A DNA stretch of 64,000 nt from Amphibacillus jilinensis Y1 (lineage in GTDB: Bacteria; Bacillota; Bacilli; Bacillales; Amphibacillaceae). The first letter of the stretch is position 1. Each line of letters starts with the position of its first letter. The position numbers and the translations under genes are program-made. Shown one piece after another: positions 54,618-64,000 of the stretch. The stretch is from the NCBI RefSeq assembly GCF_000306965.1, contig NZ_JH976436.1, positions 102,057 through 166,056 on the forward strand. The letters run 5' to 3'. The notes under the pieces are model-generated. The model was not told the DNA's origin. It saw nothing but the letters and a program-made list of their open reading frames with translations, and ran no database searches.

Positions 54618-54881
54618 ATATAACGAACCTCCAATCAATGGACAGAGGACGGTCATGCAGACGTGCCACAGGACGTGGCGGTCTTAGTTTGTAATCCTTC
54701 TTAATGACGTGGTAGTAATCCTCCTTAAATCTGCGATGGTGTTAGTCTACGACCTTATCCACCCACTGATTGTTCGTTGAGTGAATCAGCATATTAGCGT
54801 CTGGTAGCACCCATTTTAATAAATTTACCTCTATTCTCTGTTTAGAGATGGATGTTTTATGGACAGTTATCTGTGATGAAA
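54618..54881 (+). repeat. AACGAACC-family intergenic element, copy 14 (longest)
   Basis: ATATAACGAACCTCCAATCA, inner module duplicated in part (TGTAATCCTTCTTAATGACG shared with copy 1), then CCACCCACTGATTGTTCGTT, CCAT/ATGG in the second stem and ACAGTTATCTGTGATGAA. A further right-end-like scrap (GATTATCTGCATCAATAAA) follows near 54932-54950. Confidence 0.88.
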
Positions 54882-54950
54882 ATGGCTGTTATTGGTGGGA
54901 TTTTGTTGATGAGTGAGCGTCGTTTGTTCGCGATTATCTGCATCAATAAA

Positions 54951-54981
54951 GAAATCGAACGGTCAACGATCGTTCGATTTC
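54951..54981 (-). terminator. Terminator of prfB
   Basis: GAAATCGAACG pairs with CGTTCGATTTC around a 9-base loop; on the minus strand TTTATTG follows. Confidence 0.75.
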
Positions 54982-54994
54982 TTTTTAAGCCAGA

Positions 54995-56099
54995 TTAGTT
55001 ATTCATTTGTTGGCGCAGATACGCGTCAATAAATGGGTCAAGATCGCCATCTATAACGCCTTGTGTGTTACCCACTTCAAGATTGGTACGATGATCCTTA
55101 ATCATTGCGTACGGGTGGAACACATAAGAGCGAATTTGACTGCCCCAGCCGATTTCTTTTTGTTCACCACGTAATGCATTTATTTCTGCTTGTTGCTTAT
55201 CTATTTCTAATTGATAAAGTTTAGCCTTTAACATCTTCATCGCTTGGTCACGATTTTTTATTTGCGATCGTTCAGACTGACAAGTAACAACAGTGTTTGT
55301 CGGTATATGTGTAATACGTACAGCTGAATCGGTCGTATTGACGTGTTGTCCGCCTGCCCCACTGGCTCGGTAGGTGTCTATTTTTAAATCTTCTTGATTT
55401 ACCTCAGTATCAATATCATCATCCATCTCCGGCATCACATCACATGAAACAAAAGATGTATGACGTCGGCCTGAAGAATCAAAAGGTGAAATTCGCACTA
55501 AGCGATGGACACCTTTCTCAGCTTTCAAATAACCATACGCATTGTGGCCTTTAATCAATAAAGTCACACTCTTGACTCCTGCCTCCTCTCCAGGCAAGTA
55601 ATCAAGTGTCTCGACTTTAAAATTTTTCTTTTCTGCCCAGCGTGTATACATACGTAATAGCATACTTGCCCAATCCTGTGATTCGGTTCCACCAGCACCC
55701 GGATGCAATTCCAAAATGGCATTGTTTTTATCATATGGTTCACTGAGCAAAATAAACAGCTCGAATTGATTTAGTTTTGCCGAAAGATCTGCTAATTCAG
55801 CCTCTAAATCAGCTTTTAAGTCTGGATCAGCTTCTTCCTTTACTAATTCATAACTCACTTCAGCGTTTTCTAGCGCCTCAACATGCTCGTCAAACGTATG
55901 AACCAATTCCTTAATGCCATTCGCTTCATTAATGATCTTTTGTGCGGCTTGTTGATCATTCCAAAAATCCGGATCAGCCATTTCAGCTTCTAATTCAGCG
56001 ATACGTGTACGTTTCTCTTCTAAGTCAAAGAGACCCCCTAAAATCCGCAATTCGGTTATTAAACTTCTCTAACTCTTGTTTGATTTCAACTAATTCCAT
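54995..56099 (-). CDS. prfB: Peptide chain release factor 2 (with programmed +1 frameshift)
   Basis: The gene starts at ATG 56099 ([20 protein letters not shown]) with GAGGTGAG upstream. After codon 24 the zero frame meets TGA at 56025-56027 in the context CTTTGAC, preceded by AGGGGG (56034-56039). This is the classical RF2 autoregulatory shift site: low RF2 lets ribosomes slip +1 on CTT. The second frame gives 343 more residues ([12 protein letters not shown]...), total 367, with [13 protein letters not shown] and the catalytic [20 protein letters not shown]2 ends translation at TGA and TAA. secA lies upstream in the same direction, as in B. subtilis. Confidence 0.96.
56024..56039 (-). promoter_or_regulatory. 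Programmed frameshift signal of prfB
   Basis: AGGGGG, TCT, then CTT TGA C on the minus strand. The Shine-Dalgarno-like G run lies three bases before CTT, the spacing known for RF2 shift sites. Confidence 0.95.
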
Positions 56100-56172
56100 T
56101 TGCTCACCTCATATGAATATTTTGACAAGTTAGAATGGACACCCTTATAAGGATGTCCAAAATAAGTTACTA

Positions 56173-58680
56173 TTAGCGCCCATGACATTGCTTATACTTT
56201 TTACCACTGCCACAAGGGCAAGGATCATTTCTTCCAACATGGTCGGATTTAACGATCGGTGTCTTTTTCTTTTGTTTCTTACTTTGATCTCCAGAAACAG
56301 CAGTTGCATTTTTAGCAACTTCTTGACGTTTTAAATTTTCACGGACTTGTGCTTTCATTACATAGCGGGAAACATCTTCATTAATCGATGCCACCATCGC
56401 TTCAAACATCGCAAAGCCTTCCATTTGGTATTCACGTAATGGGTCATTTTGACCGTAGGCTCTTAAGTGAATGCCTTGTCGCAATTGATCCATTTGATCA
56501 ATATGATCCATCCATTTCGTATCAACCGTGCGTAGAAGGATAACTTTTTCAAATTCACGCATTTGTTCTGAACCCATGTCCGCTTCTTTAGCGTCATATT
56601 TCTCAAGTACTTTCGCCATAATAAGCTCGATCATTTGTTCAGAATCTTTTCCTTTTAGATCCGCTTCTGCTAAATAATTTTCTTCTATTAAATTAGCATG
56701 TGCATAATCAATAATCGCATGTAAATCCCAAAGGGTATCGTCATCATCCTGAGTATGTGCTTCGACAGTCCCTCTTACAACCGTTTCTATCATTTTAACA
56801 ACAATATCACGTAAATTTTCTGAGTTAATGACATCATAACGCTGTTGATAAATAATTTCACGTTGCTCGCGTAACACATCATCGTAAGACAGAATATTTT
56901 TACGGGCATCAAAATTGTTACCTTCTACCCGTTTTTGGGCTGATTCTACAGCTTTTGATACCATTTTACTTTGAATCGGTTGGGAATCATCCATCTTAAA
57001 GCGATCCATCATTGCTTTCATATTGTCTGAACCAAAACGTCGCATCAAGTCATCTTCCATTGAAAGATAGAATTGTGTCACACCTGGGTCACCTTGACGT
57101 CCTGAACGACCTCTTAACTGGTTATCTATCCGGCGTGATTCGTGACGCTCCGTACCAATAACAGCTAGACCACCTAATTCAACAACACCGTCGCCTAGCT
57201 TGATATCCGTACCACGACCAGCCATATTGGTTGCAATCGTTACCGCACCACTTTGCCCGGCGTCTTCAATAATTTCTGCCTCGCGATAATGATTTTTCGC
57301 ATTCAAAACATTATGTTTAACACCCGATTTTTTTAACAGTTGGGAAATCAATTCAGAGGTTTCAACAGCCACAGTACCCACTAACACAGGCTGTCCTTGT
57401 TGATGACGCTCTTTAATTTCTGCTACTAACGCTTTGAATTTCCCTTCCATGGTTTTGAAAATTAAATCTGGCTTATCCTCACGAACGATCGGTTTATTGG
57501 TTGGAATCGCGACAACATCCATATTATAGATATTTCTAAATTCTTCTTCCTCTGTTTTAGCCGTCCCGGTCATACCCGCTAACTTCTCATACATACGGAA
57601 GAAGTTTTGAAAAGTAATCGAAGCCAGTGTCATGCTTTCATTTTGAATTTGCAAGCCTTCTTTCGCTTCAATAGCTTGATGAAGACCATCACTATAACGG
57701 CGACCTTTCATTAAACGACCGGTAAATTGATCGACAATCACGACTTCGCCTTCTTCAACCACGTAATCCGTATCACGATGCATCGAGGCATGTGCTTTCA
57801 ATGCTTGGTTAACATGGTGTGTTAGTGTCACGTGATTTAAATCGAATAAATTTTCCACACTAAAAAAGTTCTCAGCTTTGGTAATGCCTTCTTCCGTTAA
57901 CTGAACCCCTTTTGTTTTTTCATCATATGAAAAATCTGTTTCTTTTTGTAAGGTTCGAACAAACGAATTAGCCTGTTGATAAAGTGATGCCGATTTACGA
58001 GCTGAACCTGAAATAATCAAAGGTGTTCTTGCCTCATCGATTAGAATCGAGTCGACCTCATCAATAATTGCAAAGTGCAATGGGCGCTGAACCATCTGTT
58101 CTTTATATAGCACCATATTATCTCTTAAGTAGTCAAAACCAAATTCATTATTCGTTCCGTAAGTAATGTCTGCTTCATATGCTTTACGCTTTTCTTCTTT
58201 CGACAAACTATTTACATTTAACCCGACTGTTAGGCCAAGGAATTCAAACAGCTGTCCCATTTCACGTGCATCACGATCAGCTAAGTACTCGTTGACAGTG
58301 ATAATATGCACGCCTTTTCCAGAAAGGGCATTTAAATAAGCGGGCATTGTTGATGCTAATGTCTTTCCTTCACCTGTTTTCATTTCGGCAATATTACCGC
58401 CGTGTAAAACAGTTGCTCCTATTAATTGAACAGGAAATGGTCGCATCTTCAAAACACGTTTGGAACCTTCGCGAACAACCGCATATGCTTCTACTAGTAA
58501 ATCATCAAGTGATTCGCCATCCTGATAACGTTGTTTTAATACTTCTGTTTTTGCTCTTAATTCTGAATCAGATAACTGCTCATATTCAGACTCTAATGCT
58601 TCAATTTGATCAACGGTCGTCTGAATCTGATTCAATTGACGTTGATTACCGTCAAACACTTTTTTTAATAATCCACGCAT
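56173..58680 (-). CDS. secA: Preprotein translocase ATPase SecA
   Basis: 835 residues. Walker [13 protein letters not shown] (about 97-108), DEAD-type [17 protein letters not shown], helicase C-lobe [22 protein letters not shown], and the C-terminal zinc SEC-C motif [19 protein letters not shown]. It powers export through SecYEG. In most Bacilli hpf lies directly upstream; here the divergent upp does. Confidence 0.97.
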   Translation of the reverse strand: MRGLLKKVFDGNQRQLNQIQTTVDQIEALESEYEQLSDSELRAKTEVLKQRYQDGESLDDLLVEAYAVVREGSKRVLKMRPFPVQLIGATVLHGGNIAEMKTGEGKTLASTMPAYLNALSGKGVHIITVNEYLADRDAREMGQLFEFLGLTVGLNVNSLSKEEKRKAYEADITYGTNNEFGFDYLRDNMVLYKEQMVQRPLHFAIIDEVDSILIDEARTPLIISGSARKSASLYQQANSFVRTLQKETDFSYDEKTKGVQLTEEGITKAENFFSVENLFDLNHVTLTHHVNQALKAHASMHRDTDYVVEEGEVVIVDQFTGRLMKGRRYSDGLHQAIEAKEGLQIQNESMTLASITFQNFFRMYEKLAGMTGTAKTEEEEFRNIYNMDVVAIPTNKPIVREDKPDLIFKTMEGKFKALVAEIKERHQQGQPVLVGTVAVETSELISQLLKKSGVKHNVLNAKNHYREAEIIEDAGQSGAVTIATNMAGRGTDIKLGDGVVELGGLAVIGTERHESRRIDNQLRGRSGRQGDPGVTQFYLSMEDDLMRRFGSDNMKAMMDRFKMDDSQPIQSKMVSKAVESAQKRVEGNNFDARKNILSYDDVLREQREIIYQQRYDVINSENLRDIVVKMIETVVRGTVEAHTQDDDDTLWDLHAIIDYAHANLIEENYLAEADLKGKDSEQMIELIMAKVLEKYDAKEADMGSEQMREFEKVILLRTVDTKWMDHIDQMDQLRQGIHLRAYGQNDPLREYQMEGFAMFEAMVASINEDVSRYVMKAQVRENLKRQEVAKNATAVSGDQSKKQKKKTPIVKSDHVGRNDPCPCGSGKKYKQCHGR

Positions 58681-58922
58681 GCTCTACGCTCCTCTATTTA
58701 ATAAAGATAGCTCTTGAAAAAGCCTATTTGTCTAATTTTTATCATAACACTTGCGATTGTCAAAAACAAGAATCATGGTGTCTGATTGGTTAAGATAATT
58801 AAATTACTTAATCAAAATTTATACTTTTAATATAAGCTAATCTACCGTTTAAATTTGCTCTTGTGATTTGTGGGGTTCTAATGTACCATATACTATTAGT
58901 AAAGAGAAGGAGAGAGACAACA

Positions 58923-59555
58923 ATGACGAGAAAAGTACATGTATTTAACCATCCATTGATCCAACATAAACTTGGAATTGTCCGTGATAAAAACACCGGT
59001 CCTAAAGAATTTCGCGAGTTGGTCGAGGAGATTTCAAAGTTAATGGCGTATGAAATCACTTTAAATTTACCTTTAGCTGATGTTGAAATAGAAACACCTG
59101 TATGCTCTACTACCGTTAAGCGGCTTAGTGGTAAGAAGCTTGGAATTGTACCCATTATGCGTGCTGGTTTGGGCATGGTAGACGGTATTCTTAGTTTAAT
59201 CCCTGTCGCTAAAGTAGGGCATATCGGTTTGTATCGAGATCCAGAAACACTTGAACCTGTAGAGTATTATGCAAAACTGCCTGAAGATATTGGGGAGCGT
59301 GAACTAATCGTCGTTGATCCGATGTTAGCTACTGGAGGGTCTGCGTCTGCTGCAATATCAGCAATTAAAAAACGTGGTGCAAAAAATATCAAATTTTTAT
59401 GTTTAATTGCAGTACAAGAAGGCATCGATAAAATTCACCAAGATCATCCTGAGGTTCCTATTTATACGGGTTCATTAGACCCTGGTCTTAATGAAAAAAG
59501 CTATATTACACCAGGATTTGGCGATGCCGGTGATCGTCTCTTTGGAACGAAGTAA
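58923..59555 (+). CDS. upp: Uracil phosphoribosyltransferase
   Basis: 210 residues. PRPP-binding motif [16 protein letters not shown] near residues 129-144, C-terminal [16 protein letters not shown]. It makes UMP from uracil and PRPP. The start ATG 58923 is preceded by AAGGAGAG. It is usually found near glyA and the atp operon in Bacilli; its place beside secA is unusual. A terminator follows. Confidence 0.96.
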   Translation: MTRKVHVFNHPLIQHKLGIVRDKNTGPKEFRELVEEISKLMAYEITLNLPLADVEIETPVCSTTVKRLSGKKLGIVPIMRAGLGMVDGILSLIPVAKVGHIGLYRDPETLEPVEYYAKLPEDIGERELIVVDPMLATGGSASAAISAIKKRGAKNIKFLCLIAVQEGIDKIHQDHPEVPIYTGSLDPGLNEKSYITPGFGDAGDRLFGTK

Positions 59556-59604
59556 GTGCAATAACTTTTAGTGGTAGTCTCATGTTCCGCTAATCCATAA
59601 TACT

Positions 59605-59643
59605 AGCCGATTCGCTCACCTTAGCAAATCGGTTAGCTTTTTT
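59605..59643 (+). terminator. Intrinsic terminator of upp
   Basis: AGCCGATTCGC pairs with GCAAATCGGTTAGCT-type arm (one bulge), then six T. Confidence 0.75.
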
Positions 59644-59719
59644 AAAACATAATCCTTTATTATTAGATCTTTCAACTGACTGAACTGATTATGCATTTGT
59701 TCTATCGAACAGTGTGATC

Positions 59720-59862
59720 CCCTCCAATAAGCAGGCATTTCCGCTCTTCACCCACTGATTGGTTGAGTAAATCAGGACATTAGCGTTCGTTACCTACCTC
59801 CTAAATAGCTGAGCACTACACTCTATTTTGAGCGGGTTTTACGGACGGTTATCTGTGATAAA
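59720..59862 (+). repeat. AACGAACC-family intergenic element, copy 15
   Basis: The left end is degenerate (CCTCCAATAAGCAGG), then CACCCACTGATTGGTTGAG, AATCAGGACATTAGCGTTCG, CTAAATAG...CTCTATTTT, GGTTTTACGGACGGTTATC and TGTGATAAA. Lies between convergent upp and GH43, next to a terminator. Confidence 0.85.
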
Positions 59863-59873
59863 TAAAACACACT

Positions 59874-59912
59874 AAAAACCCCTAGTTGTCTAAATCTACA
59901 CAGGGGTTTTTT
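59874..59912. terminator. Bidirectional terminator between upp and the GH43 operon
   Basis: AAAAACCCCT pairs with AGGGGTTTTT around a 19-base loop, with T-runs on both strands. Confidence 0.75.
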
Positions 59913-60002
59913 CGTGGCTAGCTTCAATCACATGCATCTTTTTTTAATCTCATAATCCAGTTGGCAATCAGCCAGTGCTCACTCCACAATTACTCCATCC
60001 AA

Positions 60003-60842
60003 CTATAACTTAATAAAGACAGGTCTTTCTTTTGGTGTTTGATTGGGCGCGTGGAACGTTAACAACCATTCTCCCTCAAATGTTTGAAAAATCATTCCAT
60101 GTCCACCATCCCTTTCGATTAAGACGGCATCATCATGTTGCCAAGGACCAGCAACATTACCTGACAATGAGTGAGAGACGCCGATCGCATAACCATGTTC
60201 TGCCATACTGGACCAAATCATGGATAGCTTGTTACCTTGATGATAAAGAAAAGGACCATCTGTTACATAGACAGATTCTGACCGCTTAGCAGGTTTAGTC
60301 CATTTCGCTTCACTCGCACGAAATAACACAATTGGTTCAGCTATTGGCTGCTTTAAATCATCAGTTAGTTTTTGCGCACAAATCTTCCCGTCTTGAACTT
60401 GAAGCCATTCCCAGCAAAAGATCAGCCAGGGATGACCATCAGCATCAACATATAATGTGCCATCTAAACATTCCCACTGGCCAGGTGTCACAGGACCATT
60501 CGTTATGGAGTGATATGGACCCGAAGGATGTTTCGCTTTCAATATTTGCGTACCTCGGCAACGATTTTCTGCCTTAAAGCTCGCCAACATATAATATTCC
60601 GCTTGATATTTATGCACTTCAGGTGCCCAAAACTGGCGATCTGCCCAAAACGATTGATCAGGACGAAACGCTGGGAACGGTCCATCCCAATTTTGTAAAT
60701 CTGTACTTGTATAATAGTCAAATCCCTCAGCACGTCCCGACCAAACGTTTCCATCGGTCGTCCCAAACAAATAATAAGTTTTTGTCTGACACTCTGGGAA
60801 AATAAATGGATCACGTAAATGAATTTGCTCTTTTTTTAACAT
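60003..60842 (-). CDS. Glycoside hydrolase family 43 (arabinofuranosidase/xylosidase type)
   Basis: 279 residues, no signal peptide, so cytoplasmic. Five-bladed propeller features: HLRDPFIFPE (catalytic base Asp near residue 11), FWAPEVHKY, WECLDGTLYVDADGHPWLIF (pKa-modulating Asp region) and VTDGPFLYHQGNKLSMIWS. The short length means no C-terminal beta-sandwich. It probably removes arabinose or xylose from imported oligosaccharides. It lies 22 bases after the GH42 gene and ends the operon; a terminator and repeat copy 15 follow. Confidence 0.85.
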   Translation of the reverse strand: MLKKEQIHLRDPFIFPECQTKTYYLFGTTDGNVWSGRAEGFDYYTSTDLQNWDGPFPAFRPDQSFWADRQFWAPEVHKYQAEYYMLASFKAENRCRGTQILKAKHPSGPYHSITNGPVTPGQWECLDGTLYVDADGHPWLIFCWEWLQVQDGKICAQKLTDDLKQPIAEPIVLFRASEAKWTKPAKRSESVYVTDGPFLYHQGNKLSMIWSSMAEHGYAIGVSHSLSGNVAGPWQHDDAVLIERDGGHGMIFQTFEGEWLLTFHAPNQTPKERPVFIKL

Positions 60843-60864
60843 TGGTTGATCTCCTATTCGACCA

Positions 60865-62841
60865 TTATTTTTTTAATATTCCATAACCGAATGGTGCTAA
60901 CATATGTTCACCAGCTTCGAGGATTCGATCATTCAATACACTTTTATAAGATTGATGTAAGTGAAACGGCTGTGCCTGATTTGAAAAATTAACGATCCAA
61001 TACTGCATAACCTGATCCTTCGTTTGTCGAGGGATCGCAATGATTTGATTTGCTAATTCAAGCGATTGATCGATTTTATAAGCTTGCGCATAGTGATTAA
61101 TGATCGCTTTCATCATGAATGAATCGGGGGTCGTACCTAATATAACAAGCTTACCCTTGCCAATCGTTTTTTCAATAAAGAAAGCTTGACCTTTTGCCTG
61201 GCCTCTTATCACTTCTCCGTGTACTTTAACATTATCTTCGACTTCAAAGAAGCTACTTAAACCGGTTAGCTCCGATTCATGGCCAAAAGCAGCCCCGTAA
61301 TGACCGGTGTCAGTCACTGAAAATTGCATCATTGCTTTTATTCCTGCCCATTCCGTTAATGGGCCTAATCCCCCATCAACAGGCCAAGTATGTTCTGCTG
61401 TCCGATCCCCTGTCATTGGACCTGCTACCCAAACCCCTCCGTTCTCAATAAATGTTTGTAACCGTGATAAAAAGTGATCTGAAATATGATGGGCATATGG
61501 GGTAAATAGCAGATCACATCTGTTTAAATCGTGGCCCTCTGGAACAACTTTACGTGGAATGTTTAAATCTAAAAAGTGCTTATAAAACCCATTTAGTAAA
61601 TCTTTATAAACATTGTTTTCACCTGGCTCAACATTTATAAAAGCACGCGCATGATCTGAATACGTTAGCGCAACACGCGGTTCAAATGCTTCAGTTTTGT
61701 GTAAATATGGGGTTATCTTGTTAATTAACTGATTTACATCAAGTACGTTCTGATAACCGATTGTTGGATCTCCCCAAGCACTTACAACCGAACCATGGGG
61801 TTGTTCACAGCCAGATCGTTGTCCTCTAAAAAGCCAATACGTGAAAGCTTGACTACCGGCAGCATACGCAGCAAAACTCTCTGCCTCAACATAGCCCGAC
61901 TCATGTAATTTCCCGTACTGTTCAATATGACCATTATAAGAGTTGCTCGTTTCAAGAAGCATAAATTTTCTTGTATCGTTCTTAATATATTTCCATCTTT
62001 CTTGGTTAATCATAAAATTAGGGTATTTATCTGCTGGCGTATACGTATCAAAACTAATAAAGTCAAGCGCTTTAGCAAATTTTTCATTATCCAAATCAAA
62101 AAACATACTTGAATTATGCGTAACAGGAATATCAACATGTGAACGAATGATATTTGCTTGTTCTAGCGCAAATTCAGCAATTTTATCATGAGTAAACGTG
62201 AGGTAATTCTGCAATAATGAACTATTATGTAAAAATGGTGTCGGTAAGGGTTGAACAACTTGAGCGAAATCTAAGTAGCGCTGACTCCATATGTCAGTCC
62301 CCCATGCTTGATTTAGTACATTTATATCTGCATATTTCTGGTGTAACCATTCCGTCCATAGCGCCTTACAATGCTGACAGTAACATGGGCCAATATGACA
62401 TTTGAACTCATTGTCTAACTGCACAGCAATGACATGATCATACCTTGCTACAATCTTAATTAATCGTTCTGTCATCATAGCTGCTCGTTTACGGAAAAAC
62501 GGCTGATTTGTACAAATATGTTGTCTAGAACCATGATACATTTTTGACCGATCTTGATTTTGATGCAAACGTTCAGGATGCTGATCTGTCATCCAAACTG
62601 GCGGGGTTGGGGTTGGGGTACAAACGATGACATCCATTTGATGTTCAGCTAAATCATCAAGCGTCTCGATTAATACCGTGAAATCAAACTGATCTTGTTT
62701 TGGCTCAAAGGTAGACCAAGTAAACTCACCAATCCGAGCTAAATTCATGCCTATTCGTTTCATATGTTTAATATCTTTTTTTATTATTTCACGTTCCCAC
62801 AACTCTGGATATAAAGCTGCACCATAATAGATTTTTTCCAT
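60865..62841 (-). CDS. Glycoside hydrolase family 42 beta-galactosidase
   Basis: 658 residues. Start of the TIM barrel IYYGAALYPELW, MNLARIGEFTWSTFEP; acid/base Glu in AVQLDNEFKC near residue 145, nucleophile Glu in FMLLETSNSYNG near 305. A zinc-type cysteine cluster C-x5-C-x-C-x2-C follows directly (CHIGPCYCQHC). The trimerisation domain with RSGCEQPHG and a C-terminal beta domain complete the GH42 plan. No signal peptide. It cleaves beta-galactosides or, in related clusters, rhamnogalacturonan or arabinogalactan fragments. Start ATG 62841 (MEKIYYG) with AAAGGAAG upstream. Operon with YesL-like and GH43 genes. Confidence 0.92.
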   Translation of the reverse strand: MEKIYYGAALYPELWEREIIKKDIKHMKRIGMNLARIGEFTWSTFEPKQDQFDFTVLIETLDDLAEHQMDVIVCTPTPTPPVWMTDQHPERLHQNQDRSKMYHGSRQHICTNQPFFRKRAAMMTERLIKIVARYDHVIAVQLDNEFKCHIGPCYCQHCKALWTEWLHQKYADINVLNQAWGTDIWSQRYLDFAQVVQPLPTPFLHNSSLLQNYLTFTHDKIAEFALEQANIIRSHVDIPVTHNSSMFFDLDNEKFAKALDFISFDTYTPADKYPNFMINQERWKYIKNDTRKFMLLETSNSYNGHIEQYGKLHESGYVEAESFAAYAAGSQAFTYWLFRGQRSGCEQPHGSVVSAWGDPTIGYQNVLDVNQLINKITPYLHKTEAFEPRVALTYSDHARAFINVEPGENNVYKDLLNGFYKHFLDLNIPRKVVPEGHDLNRCDLLFTPYAHHISDHFLSRLQTFIENGGVWVAGPMTGDRTAEHTWPVDGGLGPLTEWAGIKAMMQFSVTDTGHYGAAFGHESELTGLSSFFEVEDNVKVHGEVIRGQAKGQAFFIEKTIGKGKLVILGTTPDSFMMKAIINHYAQAYKIDQSLELANQIIAIPRQTKDQVMQYWIVNFSNQAQPFHLHQSYKSVLNDRILEAGEHMLAPFGYGILKK

Positions 62842-62857
62842 ATAACGATCTTCCTTT

Positions 62858-63499
62858 CTATGATTCAATCGAGACTAAACCAGCTTGATTTTCTATCTTT
62901 TTAAAGACTTTTAAGGCAATAGCCATCACCAGAGCACTTGGAATGCTAACTGAAAAAAATAAAATTAAACCCGGAAATGCCTTAAATAAAATGTAAGTTA
63001 ATAACATCGTCAGCCCGATTAACAAAGTATAGTGAAAGTAAGATATGCTTATTAATAACGCATATTTAAAATAGTTAATAAAACTTGTTTGATAATGTGT
63101 AAAAGCTGGGAAAATAAAAACCATCATCATTAAAAATAAACTTATCACTATTATATAGAGGACTAACAATACATATAAAGAAAACACATTCAAATAAGGT
63201 AATGTCATTATGCCAAAGCTGACCATAGTGACAATAACCATTAATAATAAACCTAATCCATTCGCTTTTAAAAAACTTTTTTTGTATTCATGATAAAAGA
63301 TGCGAAATATAGGTTGTTGCAAGTTGTTATCTCGATAAACTGTTCGCCATACATTAAACAATGAGGTAGTAGCTGGTGCCCAGCCAAATATGACTAAACC
63401 ACTTAAGGTAAACACGACCCAAAGCAGATTAAGCCATGCTAATAACATCACCCATTCAAATATATATTGAAAACTCGAGCGAATACCGATTTCTTTCAT
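62858..63499 (-). CDS. yesL: YesL-family (DUF624) membrane protein
   Basis: 213 residues and about five membrane helices, with VVFTLSGLVIFGWAPATTSLF near residues 30-50, typical of DUF624. YesL proteins are nearly always linked to carbohydrate ABC transporters of the YesOPQ/LplABC kind; their task is unknown. Start ATG 63499 (MKEIGIRSS) with GGAGGG 9 bases away. It is the first gene after repeat copy 16 in the sugar operon. Confidence 0.85.
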   Translation of the reverse strand: MKEIGIRSSFQYIFEWVMLLAWLNLLWVVFTLSGLVIFGWAPATTSLFNVWRTVYRDNNLQQPIFRIFYHEYKKSFLKANGLGLLLMVIVTMVSFGIMTLPYLNVFSLYVLLVLYIIVISLFLMMMVFIFPAFTHYQTSFINYFKYALLISISYFHYTLLIGLTMLLTYILFKAFPGLILFFSVSIPSALVMAIALKVFKKIENQAGLVSIES

Positions 63500-63521
63500 T
63501 ATAAACATCCCTCCCCATTAA

Positions 63522-63679
63522 ATAAAACAAACCTTCAATCAGTCGGTGTTGTCATTGTTCGCCGACTTGATTGGTAGTTAAGTAAATCAAAACATGAGAT
63601 TCTGTTATCTCCCGCCTAAACAGATGACCTTCGCTCTCTATTTTGAAGCAGGCGTTTTACGGACGGTTATCTGTGACAA
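63522..63679 (+). repeat. AACGAACC-family intergenic element, copy 16
   Basis: ATAAAACAAACCTTCAATCA; the first stem reads GTCGG/CCGAC (compensated), then AGTTAAGTAAATCAAAACAT, second stem CGCCT/AGGCG with AAACAGA...TCTATTTT, and TTTTACGGACGGTTATCTG followed by TGACAA. Lies between the permease and yesL genes, inside the probable sugar operon. Confidence 0.9.
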
Positions 63680-63869
63680 CCGTCCATTTCACTGTTGGTT
63701 AATTTTGATCCTTAGTATTAAAGCCACAAATAACTACTGGAATTTTAGCCGTGTATCAAACGAACTGTATCACAGTAAAACTCACTAGAAATCCACTCAA
63801 GTTAGCGTGCTTTTTAATTTTCTTGATTCTAACAGAAGTCACTTTTCAATGGGGAGCAAACCTTTAATA

Positions 63870-64000
63870 TTATTTTAAGCCGGTTGTCGCAATCCCTTGT
63901 ACGAGATGCTTTTGAAAGAAAGCAAAGATCAGCAATTGAGGTAAGAGGGATAATGACGACATGGCCAAGAGCGGCCCCCAAGACGTACTTCCTTGTGTAT
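63870..64000 (-). CDS. Carbohydrate ABC transporter permease, C-terminal end (MalG/YesQ type; partial)
   Basis: Reading leftward from the window end, 43 residues end in LLPQLLIFAFFQKHLVQGIA then TTGLK and a stop. This is the usual C-terminus of MalG-like sugar permeases (P-x-L-x-x-F-x-x-x-Q-K-x-x-x-x-G-x-x-x-G-x-x-K). It fits an importer feeding the GH42/GH43 enzymes downstream. The rest lies outside the window. Confidence 0.85.
   Translation of the reverse strand, partial: TQGSTSWGPLLAMSSLSLLPQLLIFAFFQKHLVQGIATTGLK

Noticed and set aside
54951-54981. LexA-like CGAACGATCGTT wording downstream of prfB
   Set aside because: It is part of a terminator stem and not near a start of transcription.

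Overview
The window is a stretch of a low-GC Gram-positive chromosome, almost certainly Bacillaceae. Gene content and order follow two Bacillus subtilis regions known from the literature. Positions 1-19400 match ecsBA-hit-trpP/yhaH-prsA-yhaM-yhaN-yhaO-natBA. Positions 19600-58700 match crh-whiA-yvcK-rapZ-yvcI-trxB, yvoF-ppaX-yvoD-lgt-hprK, yvlD-yvlC, uvrA-uvrB, minJ, ctpB, ftsX-ftsE and prfB-secA. The xylan/galactan-type sugar genes at the right end and the osmolyte genes would suit a halotolerant fermenter such as Amphibacillus or Halolactibacillus; that genus guess is weak. No rRNA, tRNA, CRISPR array or intact prophage or insertion sequence was seen.

Layout. 1-1022: ecsB (partial) and ecsA. 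1396-3213: hit, trpP (with a probable TRAP-binding leader) and a YtxH protein. 3370-8254: a glycine betaine OpuA ABC importer with two substrate-binding lipoproteins and a divergent GbsR-type regulator. 9064-19353: prsA, a divergent yhaM, a second GbsR-type regulator, the yhaN/yhaO nuclease pair and natAB. 19632-25930: crh, whiA, yvcK, rapZ, nudix, trxB and a TPR protein. 26043-32266: a divergent GlpD-like flavoprotein, then yvoF, ppaX, yvoD, lgt and hprK. 32570-41238: fused pabB/pabC, yvlD, a PspC protein, the bacillithiol deacetylase pair and uvrAB. 41240-42124: a graveyard with an ISL3-like transposase remnant and an intergenic cruciform repeat. 42125-58680: prfC, a SWIM/SNF2 helicase, minJ, ctpB, an M23 peptidase, ftsEX, a YitT protein, prfB (with programmed frameshift) and secA. 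58923-64000: upp, GH43, GH42, a YesL protein and a sugar ABC permease (partial).

Functional themes. Carbon catabolite control is represented by Crh, HPrK/P and the pyrophosphatase PpaX. Cell-wall growth and division is represented by MinJ, FtsEX with its likely M23 hydrolase partner, CtpB, and WhiA/YvcK/RapZ. DNA repair is represented by UvrAB and YhaON, both with LexA-box-like sequences upstream. Osmoprotection is represented by OpuA and the GbsR regulators.

The most striking feature is a previously unnamed (to my knowledge) family of intergenic elements. At least 16 copies lie in this 64 kb, about one per 4 kb, 50-265 bp long, all in the same orientation whatever the direction of the flanking genes. 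They are built of two hairpins, with an optional inner module in the first. Several copies show compensatory base changes in the stems. One copy seems to have cut off the C-terminus of yhaM. Other points of note are a pair of adjacent OpuAC paralogues related by circular permutation, a Crh lacking Arg17, and a GlpD homologue without its active-site loop.
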